In this document: positions 47,596-55,818 of the stretch, piece by piece
How the letters are laid out: every line of letters starts with the position of its first letter
Numbering within the stretch: the first letter of the stretch is position 1
Origin: Pseudomonas rhizophila
GTDB lineage: Bacteria; Pseudomonadota; Gammaproteobacteria; Pseudomonadales; Pseudomonadaceae
Assembly: GCF_003033885.1 (NCBI RefSeq)
Contig: NZ_CP024081.1
Coordinates: 2,985,282 to 3,049,281, forward strand
DNA: 64,000 nucleotides
Reading direction: 5' to 3'
The notes under the pieces: model-generated
What the model was told of the DNA's origin: nothing
Databases searched by the model: none
The model's input: only the letters and a program-made list of their open reading frames with translations
Program-made: the position numbers and the translations under genes

Positions 47596-49007
47596 CGAAT
47601 TTGTGGGCCGATGAACCGGCTCTTGGCTTCAACATGAACGCTGTCGTCATCGGCATCCTTGAGGATGAACGTCACCTCGTTGGTGCTCGACGGCAGTTGG
47701 TCCGGTGCACTGGACAGTTCTACCGGCTGGGTGAAGATCTCACCGGCCGCGACCTTGATTTCCCGTCGTCCCTGGAGCTTGAGATCCGGCAGGCCGGAGG
47801 CCTCCAGCACGTACGTATGGTCGTGCTGGTCCTTGTTCATGATCTTGAGGCTGTAGACGTTCTCGATCCGGCCTTCGGCGTTCTCGCGGTACAGCACGCG
47901 GTCCTTGCTGACGTCGAAACCGACCAGCGAACGCATGAAGAACGCGGTCACCAGCAGACTGATCATTGCCAGCAGCACCAGGGCATAACCGATCAGGCGT
48001 GGGCGCAGTTTATGGGTTTTCTGCCCCGAGAGGTTATGTTCGGTGGTGTAACTGATCAGCCCGCGCGGATAATCCATCTTGTCCATGATGTTGTCGCAGG
48101 CGTCGATGCACGCCGCGCAGCCGATACATTCAATCTGCAGGCCATCGCGAATGTCGATACCGGTGGGGCAGACCTGGACGCACATGGTGCAGTCGATGCA
48201 GTCCCCCAGGCCCAGGGCCTTGTAGTCAACGCCCTTCTTGCGCGGGCCACGGCTTTCGCCCCGACGCGGGTCGTAGGAAACGATCAGGGTGTCCTTGTCG
48301 AACATCACGCTCTGGAAACGGGCGTAAGGGCACATGTAGATGCACACCTGCTCGCGCAGCCAGCCGGCGTTGCCGTAGGTGGCGAGGGTAAAGAAGCCGA
48401 CCCAGAAATACGACCAGCCATCGGCCTGGCCGGTAAAGAATTCGAACACCAGTTCGCGAATCGGCGTGAAATAACCGACGAAGGTCATGCCGGTCACAAA
48501 ACCGATCAGCAGCCACAGGCTGTGCTTGGCCAACTTGCGCAGGAACTTGTTCCCGCTCATGGGCGCCTTGTCGAGCTTGATGCGTTGGTTGCGGTCGCCT
48601 TCGGTGACCTTCTCGCACCACATGAAAATCCAGGTCCACACGCTTTGCGGACAGGTGTAGCCGCACCAGACCCGCCCGGCATAGACCGTAATGAAAAACA
48701 GGCCGAAGGCGGCAATGATCAGCAGTCCGGACAGGAGGATGAAGTCCTGCGGCCAGAAGGTCGCACCGAAAATGAAGAATTTGCGTTCGGGCAGGTTCCA
48801 CCAGACGGCCTGATGCCCGCCCCAGTTCAGCCAGACCGTACCGAAATACAGCAGGAACAACACGCCACCGCCGACCATCCGCAGGTTGCGGAACAGGCCG
48901 GTGAAGGCACGGGTGTAGATTTTTTCCCGAGAGGCATACAGGTCGACGCTTTGGTTCGCGTCCTTGGCAGGCGGGGTGACGTCATGTACCGGAATCTGGT
49001 TACTCAT
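47592..49007 (-). CDS. ccoG: CcoG (RdxA/FixG), Fe-S membrane protein of cbb3 assembly
   Basis: 471 residues from ATG 49007 (MSNQIPVHDVTPP); an ATG five codons upstream is possible. About five membrane helices; polyferredoxin motifs CGYTCPQSVW, then CIDCTMCVQVCPTGIDI and CIGCAACIDACD for two 4Fe-4S clusters; C-terminal Ig-like FixG domain. It reduces Cu2+ for delivery to CcoI by family knowledge. First gene of the assembly cluster. Confidence 0.95.
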   Translation of the reverse strand: MSNQIPVHDVTPPAKDANQSVDLYASREKIYTRAFTGLFRNLRMVGGGVLFLLYFGTVWLNWGGHQAVWWNLPERKFFIFGATFWPQDFILLSGLLIIAAFGLFFITVYAGRVWCGYTCPQSVWTWIFMWCEKVTEGDRNQRIKLDKAPMSGNKFLRKLAKHSLWLLIGFVTGMTFVGYFTPIRELVFEFFTGQADGWSYFWVGFFTLATYGNAGWLREQVCIYMCPYARFQSVMFDKDTLIVSYDPRRGESRGPRKKGVDYKALGLGDCIDCTMCVQVCPTGIDIRDGLQIECIGCAACIDACDNIMDKMDYPRGLISYTTEHNLSGQKTHKLRPRLIGYALVLLAMISLLVTAFFMRSLVGFDVSKDRVLYRENAEGRIENVYSLKIMNKDQHDHTYVLEASGLPDLKLQGRREIKVAAGEIFTQPVELSSAPDQLPSSTNEVTFILKDADDDSVHVEAKSRFIGPQIR

Positions 49008-49175
49008 CAAAATGCATCCCACGGCAGTGGAAAAGTGCCGGGATCAGTACGTGCCGACCACGGTCAGAAAGGGTATTGCAGTGGTGCAATGATACGCCTG
49101 TAGGTCTAGCTCAAGGGTGCGACCTTTGGTCGCGTTGGGACTCTGCATAGAATGGTGTAGCGGATGTAACAAGTC

Positions 49176-49189
49176 ATGACCCAGATCAA
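49176..49189 (-). promoter_or_regulatory. Candidate Anr box of the ccoGHIS operon
   Basis: On the minus strand TTGAT-CTGG-GTCAT: one perfect half and one degenerate half. A TTCTAT hexamer at 49152-49147 lies at the -10 position expected for a class II site, with a start near 49141. Confidence 0.55.
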
Positions 49190-49218
49190 TTGACTATAGA
49201 CATTCCATGGCGTTGGCG

Positions 49219-49255
49219 AAAAAACCAAGGGCCTGCCGACTCGTTCGACAGCCCC
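49219..49255 (-). terminator. Terminator of the rhs island transcript
   Basis: Minus strand: GGGGCTGTCGA pairs with GTCGGCAGGCCC across ACGA, with one G-G mismatch and one U-G pair, followed by TTGG and six U (49224-49219). It lies between the island and the ccoG promoter and should block read-through into ccoG. Confidence 0.7.
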
Positions 49256-49494
49256 TCCTGATTGTTTTGTGCCACTATTTTTGGCGGCTCCGCGCCCAGC
49301 GGGGGTAAGTTCCCTCGCCACGGGGATTTGCGCTTAACCTGCGCCTGGTCATTTGTTCGCAAGCGCCAGATCGAACTGCTTGTTTTCCAATTTGATCTAG
49401 CCGCCAGGGTTTTCTTGAGCACAGCCGAATCCCGGCTCTGATTATTTTTGTGCGCTGCAAAGAGAGGCGTCAGGCGCACAAATGCATCAAGTTT
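49256..49494. other. Gap downstream of the putative immunity gene
   Basis: No gene seen. It holds a degraded family B repeat (about 49283-49324, GCCCAGCGGGGGTAAGTTCC then CTCGCCACGGGGA). The sequence is more AT-rich than the flanking cco genes. Confidence 0.5.
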
Positions 49495-50505
49495 CTACCG
49501 GCGGTACAAAATGTTGTAGAACGCGGTTTGCTCATCCTTGATCAAGGACAGATCGTGCCCCGTGGGAATTTTTTCGAACAGCGCTTTGTTGACTGCCATC
49601 CGACGCATGATGATCACCTCCAGCAATTGGCCGAACAGCGCTTCATCACGGACGTGTTTTTTCAGTTTTAGAATTTCGTGAGGCTTGTCTTTCAGGACGT
49701 GAAAGGCGTAATTCATCACAACCATATTGGAGACGAACAGGTTTGCCGTTGACTGAAGCGGATTGACCGCGTCGATCAAAGCATCAAATATTTTTTGCCT
49801 GTCCTGAGCATAGGTGGGCAAAAAAACGTCGGGGTACATAAGCTCGCTGTGACGATCATTGATCGCGCAGCGGTAATGGGTATCGTCGGGCTCGCTGAGT
49901 AATCTGACTGTGCTTGTTTGAAACGTTTTCAACGTACTCAGCAGTTGATGCTCTTTCCTGCTGTCGGCCTTGATCGCTTTGTAAACCAGATCAATCACAT
50001 CCAGAAAAGCCACGGACCCCAGCCCATCGGTCGCCATCATCAACTGATTGCCCTCGATGCTGAACCGACGATACGCCTCGTCATCGATGCTCAATTCGAA
50101 GAGGAGGAACCTAAGCATGTAGTTCCTGAGGCGCGCATCCGCATCCAGGGTGCTGTTCTTCAAGCTGATCAGTTGGATCAGGTAGAAGAAAATAAAATAT
50201 TCCTTGTTGGTTCGTTGACGGTTGTCGATTTCAAGCAGGTAGCCAAAGCGCGACAGGACCAGGAGGAGGGCGTAGCAGTCGGGTTCCGTGAAGCCGTTCT
50301 TCAGCATGGCTTTTTCGAAAGCGCTGGTGGAAAACAAGTCCCGCCAGCGGCTAACGCTGAAGGGAGCGCCATTGTGTTTTTTTGCGACGACGTTCAGTAG
50401 CGAAGGCTCGTCTTCTTTGTAAAAAACAGCACCCAACGCCTTCGGATACGGCCGGACGTTCAGGAAGTTTTCAAGCTTGTATGAGAGAAGATCGAATATG
50501 TCCAT
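49495..50505 (-). CDS. Unrecognised protein, candidate immunity partner of the Rhs toxin
   Basis: 336 residues, starting 6 nt after the rhs stop codon, on the same strand. I do not recognise a family. No signal peptide or membrane helix. It appears mostly alpha-helical, rich in Leu, Phe, Tyr and Asp (FFYLIQLISLKNSTLDADAR; MLRFLLFELSIDDEAYRRF). Codon use is more AT-rich than the neighbouring core genes, for example AATAAAATATTC within. Position directly after a toxin tip suggests an immunity protein, although 336 residues is long for one. Alternatives are an unrelated island passenger or a second effector. Confidence 0.75.
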   Translation of the reverse strand: MDIFDLLSYKLENFLNVRPYPKALGAVFYKEDEPSLLNVVAKKHNGAPFSVSRWRDLFSTSAFEKAMLKNGFTEPDCYALLLVLSRFGYLLEIDNRQRTNKEYFIFFYLIQLISLKNSTLDADARLRNYMLRFLLFELSIDDEAYRRFSIEGNQLMMATDGLGSVAFLDVIDLVYKAIKADSRKEHQLLSTLKTFQTSTVRLLSEPDDTHYRCAINDRHSELMYPDVFLPTYAQDRQKIFDALIDAVNPLQSTANLFVSNMVVMNYAFHVLKDKPHEILKLKKHVRDEALFGQLLEVIIMRRMAVNKALFEKIPTGHDLSLIKDEQTAFYNILYRR

Positions 50506-50511
50506 CTGGCT

Positions 50512-53500
50512 TTATCCGCAGGTCTTCCATTTTCCGTTCGGGCCTTTCTTCTCGACACGAAATGACGTAATGGTTTTATTGAATTTATCCAATAATCGGA
50601 AACCGATGCCTCTGGCCTTGGGCTCATTCGTCTTGGACAGCACGCCATCTTTCAGGCCCGTCTCTTTATAGTCAACGGTAGAGATGTCCTTGTGGTTATT
50701 GAGCATGCTGACCCCTTCGTTATTGACGGTGGCCACTACCCGATACTTCTCATTGCCTGGGTTGAATCCAGGGTTACTGTCCTGGTTGACCCAGACCGCT
50801 TTCTCTCCTCGGATATTCGGAACCAAGCCGCCTTTGCCTCCGTTGGCGGCCTTGGACGAGACGGTTTCGCTCTCGCCCATGTACCGGATAATCTCATTCT
50901 CTTTAAGCCCCAGCGGGTCGATCCAGGTAAATGGATTCGGTGCGTAGCGATAAAGATTCAGGCTTGCGGCCAGGCCCAAGGGGTCGGGCGTGGTAAAGCG
51001 GCCTATGTCGGGATCATAGAAGCGGAAGGTGTTGTAGTGCAGGCCTGTTTCCCGGTCCAGGTATTGCCCCTGAAAACGCAGGTTCTGTTCTTCGATGTAG
51101 TACGGCTCACGGACTTCATCAGTGGTATTGCCCCATACCTGGTAGTGAGCGTGCCATAGCGGATGGCCGTCACTTTCCGTCAAGGCCTGTGGCTGACCAT
51201 TGGGGTCGTTGTGGTAATAGCGGATGCGTTGATGTTCACCGATGCCGTCGACCCGGGCCAAGGGCTCGTGACTGTCGCCAATATAGAGGTACAGGCTGGT
51301 CAGGCTATTTTTATGTTCCTTGAGTAATTGCAGGCCATCCCAGTCGAAACGCGTGCGGGCAATGAGATGCCCGTTGTCGTCATGTTCGGTTTTCTCAATC
51401 CTTCGACCCAACGGGTCGTAGCGCATCCTGACGACGTTTTCACCGTCGGATTTCTGGGTTCGAACTTCAACCAGCCGGTGATCCGAGTCGTAACTGAAGC
51501 GCTGCAGGCCATGTCGCCCACTGCGCTTTTCAATCATTCGGCCAAAATCATCGTAGCGATAGTGCTTATCCTGATAGCGCTTGAGTTGGTTGTGCGTAAC
51601 CCGCCCACCTGTACCAGGTGAACTGTCGAGGAGATTGGCGGCGGCATCGAAGGAAAATGTTTCATTCTGGCCTTGTCGAGTGCCCTGGCTTGCCAGGATG
51701 CGGCCGGTCACATCGTAGTGCAGCAATTGGCGTTGTTGACCTTTTGGCTGCCGTTCAAGGCGCGCCACCAGGTGGTCGCCAGGATCAAACTCAAAATGGG
51801 TTTGATCTGCGGCAGGCATCAACGACGGCTGGCTGGTATGCCGGCGTTGGCGGCTGCGTAAGCGCCCGCTACGGTCATATTCACTCCGTGTGCTGATTTG
51901 GCCTTGGGTGCGCAGCACCTCTCGATGTAGCCGGTCGCGTTCGAAGTCGCTGATGACGTGGCCGTCGAGGTTGATTTGGTGCAGATGACCACTGCCATAG
52001 TACAGGCGGCTGACCCAACGGCCGTCGGGTAGGTGGGTCTGGATCAGGTTGCCGAGTTCGTCGTAGTGATGCTTCAGAACGCCCGCTGAACTCTGCTCCT
52101 CAATCAGATAACCCAGCGCGTCATAAGCAAAGCCCAGTCGTTGTTCGTTGCCGTCGTTAGCGATGACGGTGGCTTCGATTAACTGATTCAACGGGCTATA
52201 GCTGTACCGGGACTGTCCATCAGGTGTGATTCGGGTGGTCAGCCGGCCAATGGCATCACGTTCGAGATGATGAACAATGGTCCTTTCACTGGGCTGATGA
52301 TCACCTCGCGGCGCTGCGATGGTTTCGACTCGTTTTACGTTGTTGAGGACGTCGTACGTGTAGCCTTTGGCGCTGCCATCAAGGTTGCGCTGTTCGGCCA
52401 ACCGATCCCCCGCATCCCAGGTAAACCGATAGCTCTCACCGTTCTCATTGACCAGCGCCTGCAGCCGCCCGTAGCTGTCGTACGCGAATTGCACCTGCCG
52501 GCCCTGGGCGTCGGTGCGTTGGCGGACCTGACCGCGACGGTTGTGCTGGTAGAGCGTGGTGTGCCCGGCCGGGTCGGTGTAGCCGGTCAACTGCCCGGCG
52601 AGGTCGCGCTGGTACTGTTCGGTGCGGCCATCCGGCAATTGGCTGCTGAGCAAACGGCCTTGGGCGTCGTAGCTGAACTGGGTGCGCTCGCCGAGGGCGT
52701 CGGTGATGGTCTGCAGGTAGCCGCGCTGGTCGTAGCTGAACCGTGTCGGGTAACCCGAGCAATCGATGTGCTCCACCAACTGCCCGAACGGATTCCAGCG
52801 CAGCTTTTTAAGCTTGCCGGTGGCGTCGATGATTTCGATGACCTGACCGTGGGCGTCATAGCGATAGCGGGTGACGTGGCCCAGAGGATCGGTTTCGGCG
52901 GTGCAGTTGCCGCGTTGATCGTAGCGGTATTTCCAGCTGTGGCCGGCGGCATTGGTGTCCACCAGCGGCAGCGCCCAGTGCTCGAGCCATAACGTCGAAT
53001 CACTGCGGCCCAAGGGATCGGTTTCGCCGATCAGGTTACCGGCCTCGTCATAGCTGTATTCATAGCGCCCGCCCTGTGGGTCGGTGGCGCTGAGCAGTTG
53101 GCGTTCGTCGTTCCACTCGAACAGCCAGGTCTGGCCGAGGTTGTCGCTGTATCGGGTGATCTGGTGTTGGCTGTTCCAGTGGCGCGTGCTGACGCGCTGC
53201 AAACCGTCGGTAATGCGGGTTACACCGGCCTTGAGGTCATAGTCGAACTGGTAGGTGTCGCCCTCGTCGGTCCAGTGGCGGACCACGCGCCATTCCTGGT
53301 CTTCGACCAAGGCCCATTCGTAGAAGCAACGCAGCCCGGTGGGCAGTTGGTGTTCCAGCATTCGCTGGCCGGCGTCGTAGCTGAAACGCCGTTGCACCTG
53401 GCCGGTGGCGTCGCGTACTTCGCTCAGGTTGTTCGCTGTGTCGTAGGCGTAGCTGACCAGCACTTCGCGCTGTTGGTCGGGGTAGAGGCGTTCTATCTGG

Positions 53501-54915
53501 GTGACGCGTTCGCGCTCGCGGATCAGCTCGACTTGCACCAGATCGAAGGTGTCGCGCAGGCGTATCAGTCGTCCGGCGGCGTCGTAGTCGAGGAAGATGC
53601 GATTGTCGTTGCGGTCACCGAGTTGGCTCAGGCGCAGCAGGGATGTGTGGCCCGGCGTGGGTTCGAATAGGCGATACACACCGTCGTCGCTTTCGATCAG
53701 CAACTGCCCGTTGAGATGACGTCGCACGGCCAAGCCTTCGCCAGCACTGAACACCGCGCCGCCCAACGGGATCGAACCCATGTCGATGGGCCGGGCCTGT
53801 TCGTCGGTGTAGAGCAGGGTCTCGCCGCCCTCGGGATGGGCCAGGATCTCCACCTGCACCTCGTAGGCCACGCTCCAGCCGGCGCCGAACATCCCGCCAC
53901 GTCGCTCGTCGCGGCTGTTGTAGAAGCGTTGCCAGTCGATTGGCAGAACACCGGGCAAAACGAAGTCCAGCTCTTCATCGCGGCCCAGCACCTTGGCGCC
54001 GGTGGCGGCATGCACCGGGTTCGACGAGCCCATGGTGGCGTTGGCCGCGGCGCCCATGGCGCTGCTGACCGCCATCGACGCCGCGCCACCGGCCAGCATG
54101 CACGGCAGTTTGCTGAAGAACTTGCCCTTGCCCCCCTTGAGCATCAGCAACGCGGTGACCGCCAGCCCCACGCCCGGGGTCTTGCCGCTGCGAATCTCAC
54201 GCACCACCACTGAGCCGCCGCCGATGGTCACGTCCGGGGAAATCAACCCGGCCGAGACCACCGTCGCATCGCAGGTGCTGCGGTCGCCGCTGCGCACGGC
54301 GGGCTGGCCATTGATGGTGACTTTGTCCGAGCCTTCAGCCATGAACTGCGGCGGCATCGGTGGGTGCTTGGTGCAGATCACCAGGTCTTCCGGCCGAGTC
54401 TCTGTGCCGGGGGCGGGCGAGGCGACGGTGGGGCGCCACATCTGCGAGAAGAAGTTGCCGGCCATGTCCAGGTAACTGGCCTCGGCTTCTTCTTCCGGCT
54501 CGGGCATGTCCAGTTCGGTGCCGGCCGGCGCGACATGGGAAACAACCGCTCCGGCGGCGCGGGCCGAGGGGATGTTGTTGGTAAAGGTGTCCTTGGAGCC
54601 GGTGAGGATGTTGGCCTGCACCGTGGGCGGGAAGAGCGCGTTGCCGATGCCTTCGCAGATATTGCTCAGGCCTTCGTCGGCCCCGGTCTTGCTCATGGCA
54701 ATGCCCACGACCGCCCCCACCACCGCACCGAGCAGGAAACAACCCAAGCCACCCGTGGCGACGGTGATGCCGGTGGCGGCCACCACCGCTGCCGTCGCCA
54801 GGGCGGTGATGGCGATGTTGGCCGCCACTTCCAGCACGCCGCCGAGAATGTCGGCCATCATGGAGGTGTGGTTCAGTGCATCGCCCAGGCGAGCGGCCCA
54901 GAGCGCGTCAGACAT
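50512..54915 (-). CDS. PAAR-containing Rhs polymorphic toxin, probable T6SS effector
   Basis: 1467 residues. prePAAR motif AARxxDxxxH at 7-16, hydrophobic helices at about 20-75, PAAR-like region at about 90-240 (KVTINGQPAVRSGDRSTCDA; SPDVTIGGGSVVV), a second hydrophobic stretch at 249-295, and DUF6531/Rhs entry VHAATGAKVL...LPIDWQRFYNSRD. YD repeats run to about 1290. The Rhs core ends with RETGLHYNTFRFYDPDIGRF...WIDPLGL, then a unique 130-residue C-terminal tip (1338-1467). PAAR should cap the VgrG spike, and the tip is the toxin. No vgrG, Eag chaperone or T6SS genes are in the window. Weak native RBS; see the small ORF at 54908-54958. Confidence 0.92.
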   Translation of the reverse strand: MSDALWAARLGDALNHTSMMADILGGVLEVAANIAITALATAAVVAATGITVATGGLGCFLLGAVVGAVVGIAMSKTGADEGLSNICEGIGNALFPPTVQANILTGSKDTFTNNIPSARAAGAVVSHVAPAGTELDMPEPEEEAEASYLDMAGNFFSQMWRPTVASPAPGTETRPEDLVICTKHPPMPPQFMAEGSDKVTINGQPAVRSGDRSTCDATVVSAGLISPDVTIGGGSVVVREIRSGKTPGVGLAVTALLMLKGGKGKFFSKLPCMLAGGAASMAVSSAMGAAANATMGSSNPVHAATGAKVLGRDEELDFVLPGVLPIDWQRFYNSRDERRGGMFGAGWSVAYEVQVEILAHPEGGETLLYTDEQARPIDMGSIPLGGAVFSAGEGLAVRRHLNGQLLIESDDGVYRLFEPTPGHTSLLRLSQLGDRNDNRIFLDYDAAGRLIRLRDTFDLVQVELIRERERVTQIERLYPDQQREVLVSYAYDTANNLSEVRDATGQVQRRFSYDAGQRMLEHQLPTGLRCFYEWALVEDQEWRVVRHWTDEGDTYQFDYDLKAGVTRITDGLQRVSTRHWNSQHQITRYSDNLGQTWLFEWNDERQLLSATDPQGGRYEYSYDEAGNLIGETDPLGRSDSTLWLEHWALPLVDTNAAGHSWKYRYDQRGNCTAETDPLGHVTRYRYDAHGQVIEIIDATGKLKKLRWNPFGQLVEHIDCSGYPTRFSYDQRGYLQTITDALGERTQFSYDAQGRLLSSQLPDGRTEQYQRDLAGQLTGYTDPAGHTTLYQHNRRGQVRQRTDAQGRQVQFAYDSYGRLQALVNENGESYRFTWDAGDRLAEQRNLDGSAKGYTYDVLNNVKRVETIAAPRGDHQPSERTIVHHLERDAIGRLTTRITPDGQSRYSYSPLNQLIEATVIANDGNEQRLGFAYDALGYLIEEQSSAGVLKHHYDELGNLIQTHLPDGRWVSRLYYGSGHLHQINLDGHVISDFERDRLHREVLRTQGQISTRSEYDRSGRLRSRQRRHTSQPSLMPAADQTHFEFDPGDHLVARLERQPKGQQRQLLHYDVTGRILASQGTRQGQNETFSFDAAANLLDSSPGTGGRVTHNQLKRYQDKHYRYDDFGRMIEKRSGRHGLQRFSYDSDHRLVEVRTQKSDGENVVRMRYDPLGRRIEKTEHDDNGHLIARTRFDWDGLQLLKEHKNSLTSLYLYIGDSHEPLARVDGIGEHQRIRYYHNDPNGQPQALTESDGHPLWHAHYQVWGNTTDEVREPYYIEEQNLRFQGQYLDRETGLHYNTFRFYDPDIGRFTTPDPLGLAASLNLYRYAPNPFTWIDPLGLKENEIIRYMGESETVSSKAANGGKGGLVPNIRGEKAVWVNQDSNPGFNPGNEKYRVVATVNNEGVSMLNNHKDISTVDYKETGLKDGVLSKTNEPKARGIGFRLLDKFNKTITSFRVEKKGPNGKWKTCG

Positions 54916-54958
54916 GCCGGGGGCTCATCGTTGCGCGCTGAAGTGTTTCGATGCCCAT
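54908..54958 (-). CDS. 16-residue leader ORF overlapping the rhs start
   Basis: MGIETLQRATMSPRHV then TGA, preceded by AAGGAGA at 54973-54967, a much better Shine-Dalgarno than anything before the rhs ATG. Its stop (54910-54908) lies just past the rhs ATG (54915-54913) in another frame. Translation of rhs may be coupled to termination of this peptide. Not long enough to judge coding by composition. Confidence 0.4.
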   Translation of the reverse strand: MGIETLQRATMSPRHV

Positions 54959-54999
54959 TGCGCCTATCTCCTTGGCGGTAATTGATGGTCCGTCGCGAC

Positions 55000-55026
55000 G
55001 TTATATTAGCTTGACCATGGATTGAG
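55000..55026 (-). promoter_or_regulatory. Possible rhs promoter
   Basis: Minus strand: a TTGCTC-like -35 near 55029-55024 and TATAAC -10 at 55005-55000, 18-bp spacing, overlapping the 3' end of the vapC gene. This would let rhs be transcribed apart from the toxin-antitoxin pair. Weak. Confidence 0.3.
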
Positions 55027-55416
55027 CAAGGCCACGCCGCTGCTTTGAAAATCACTCACATTGCGGGTGACCACGGTCAGGCCATGGACCAGCGCGGTGG
55101 CGGCAATCAGTGCATCGCATTCATTGCTGCGATCCGGTATATGCAGGCGAGCGCAGCGCAGCGCGACGGTGCGGTCGACCGCCAGGATCCTGCCGGAAAA
55201 TGCGGGCAGGACGTGGTTATCCAGCCACGCGCGCAGGCGGCTGCCTTGCACCGGATCTTTGCGTTCGAAGCGCATTACACCAGTTTCCAGCTCCAATACG
55301 GTGATTGCCGAGACATACAGGTTGGGGGCGGACACGCTCCGTGCCCAGGCCTGTACGTTTTTATCTGCATGCGGCTTGCGCAGTTCCGAAATGACATTGG
55401 TGTCGAGTAGAAACAT
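55006..55416 (-). CDS. VapC/FitB-type PIN-domain toxin
   Basis: 136 residues. PIN acidic residues D5 (FLLDTNVISELRKP), E42 (VLELETGVMRFE), D101 (NECDALIAATAL) and D122 are all present, so a Mg2+-dependent RNase is likely. The N-terminal LLDTNVISELRKP matches FitB-like members. Its start shares one base with the antitoxin stop (TGATG). Confidence 0.92.
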   Translation of the reverse strand: MFLLDTNVISELRKPHADKNVQAWARSVSAPNLYVSAITVLELETGVMRFERKDPVQGSRLRAWLDNHVLPAFSGRILAVDRTVALRCARLHIPDRSNECDALIAATALVHGLTVVTRNVSDFQSSGVALLNPWSS

Positions 55417-55670
55417 CAGGACAGATCCACTGGCTGGGGAGTGATGACGGCACGTTCGGTATCGAAATCGATATCCGGCGCGTCAGGCATGACCAGCAAC
55501 TCGACAATGCTGGTGCCAATGCCGGTCAGTTTCTGGTACTGCTCAATGCTTAGCAGTACGTGGGCAGGCTTGCCACGGTCAGTGATGATGACTGGCCCCT
55601 GGCGGGCGGCTTTTTTGGCACCACTTGTGTCGTGGTTGAATTCGCGGCTGGAAATGGTCGTGATGGACAT
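55416..55670 (-). CDS. Phd/YefM-type antitoxin
   Basis: 84 residues. MSITTISSREFNHDTSGAKK and GPVIITDRGKPAHVLLSIEQ are the YefM/Phd DNA-binding fold; the C-terminal acidic segment (MPDAPDIDFDTERAVI) should neutralise the PIN toxin. It probably autoregulates. Pairing of a Phd-type antitoxin with a PIN toxin is common. Confidence 0.92.
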   Translation of the reverse strand: MSITTISSREFNHDTSGAKKAARQGPVIITDRGKPAHVLLSIEQYQKLTGIGTSIVELLVMPDAPDIDFDTERAVITPQPVDLS

Positions 55671-55762
55671 GGCAGTGCCCTCATAAACTACAATGTAGGC
55701 ACGTTACTACTGGCGTGGGCGGCGAGCAAGTTAAACAGCTTCGCTCCTGGATACCCACCAAT

Positions 55763-55799
55763 AAAAAAGGCCCCGCCAACATGGGTTGACGGGGCCTTT
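55763..55799 (-). terminator. Rho-independent terminator of the cco-1 operon
   Basis: Minus strand: AAAGGCCCCG and CGGGGCC arms around a TCAACCCATGTTGG centre, followed by six U (55768-55763). 20 nt after the ccoP1 stop. Confidence 0.9.
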
Positions 55800-55818
55800 G
55801 GTACATCAGGCGTGTGCC

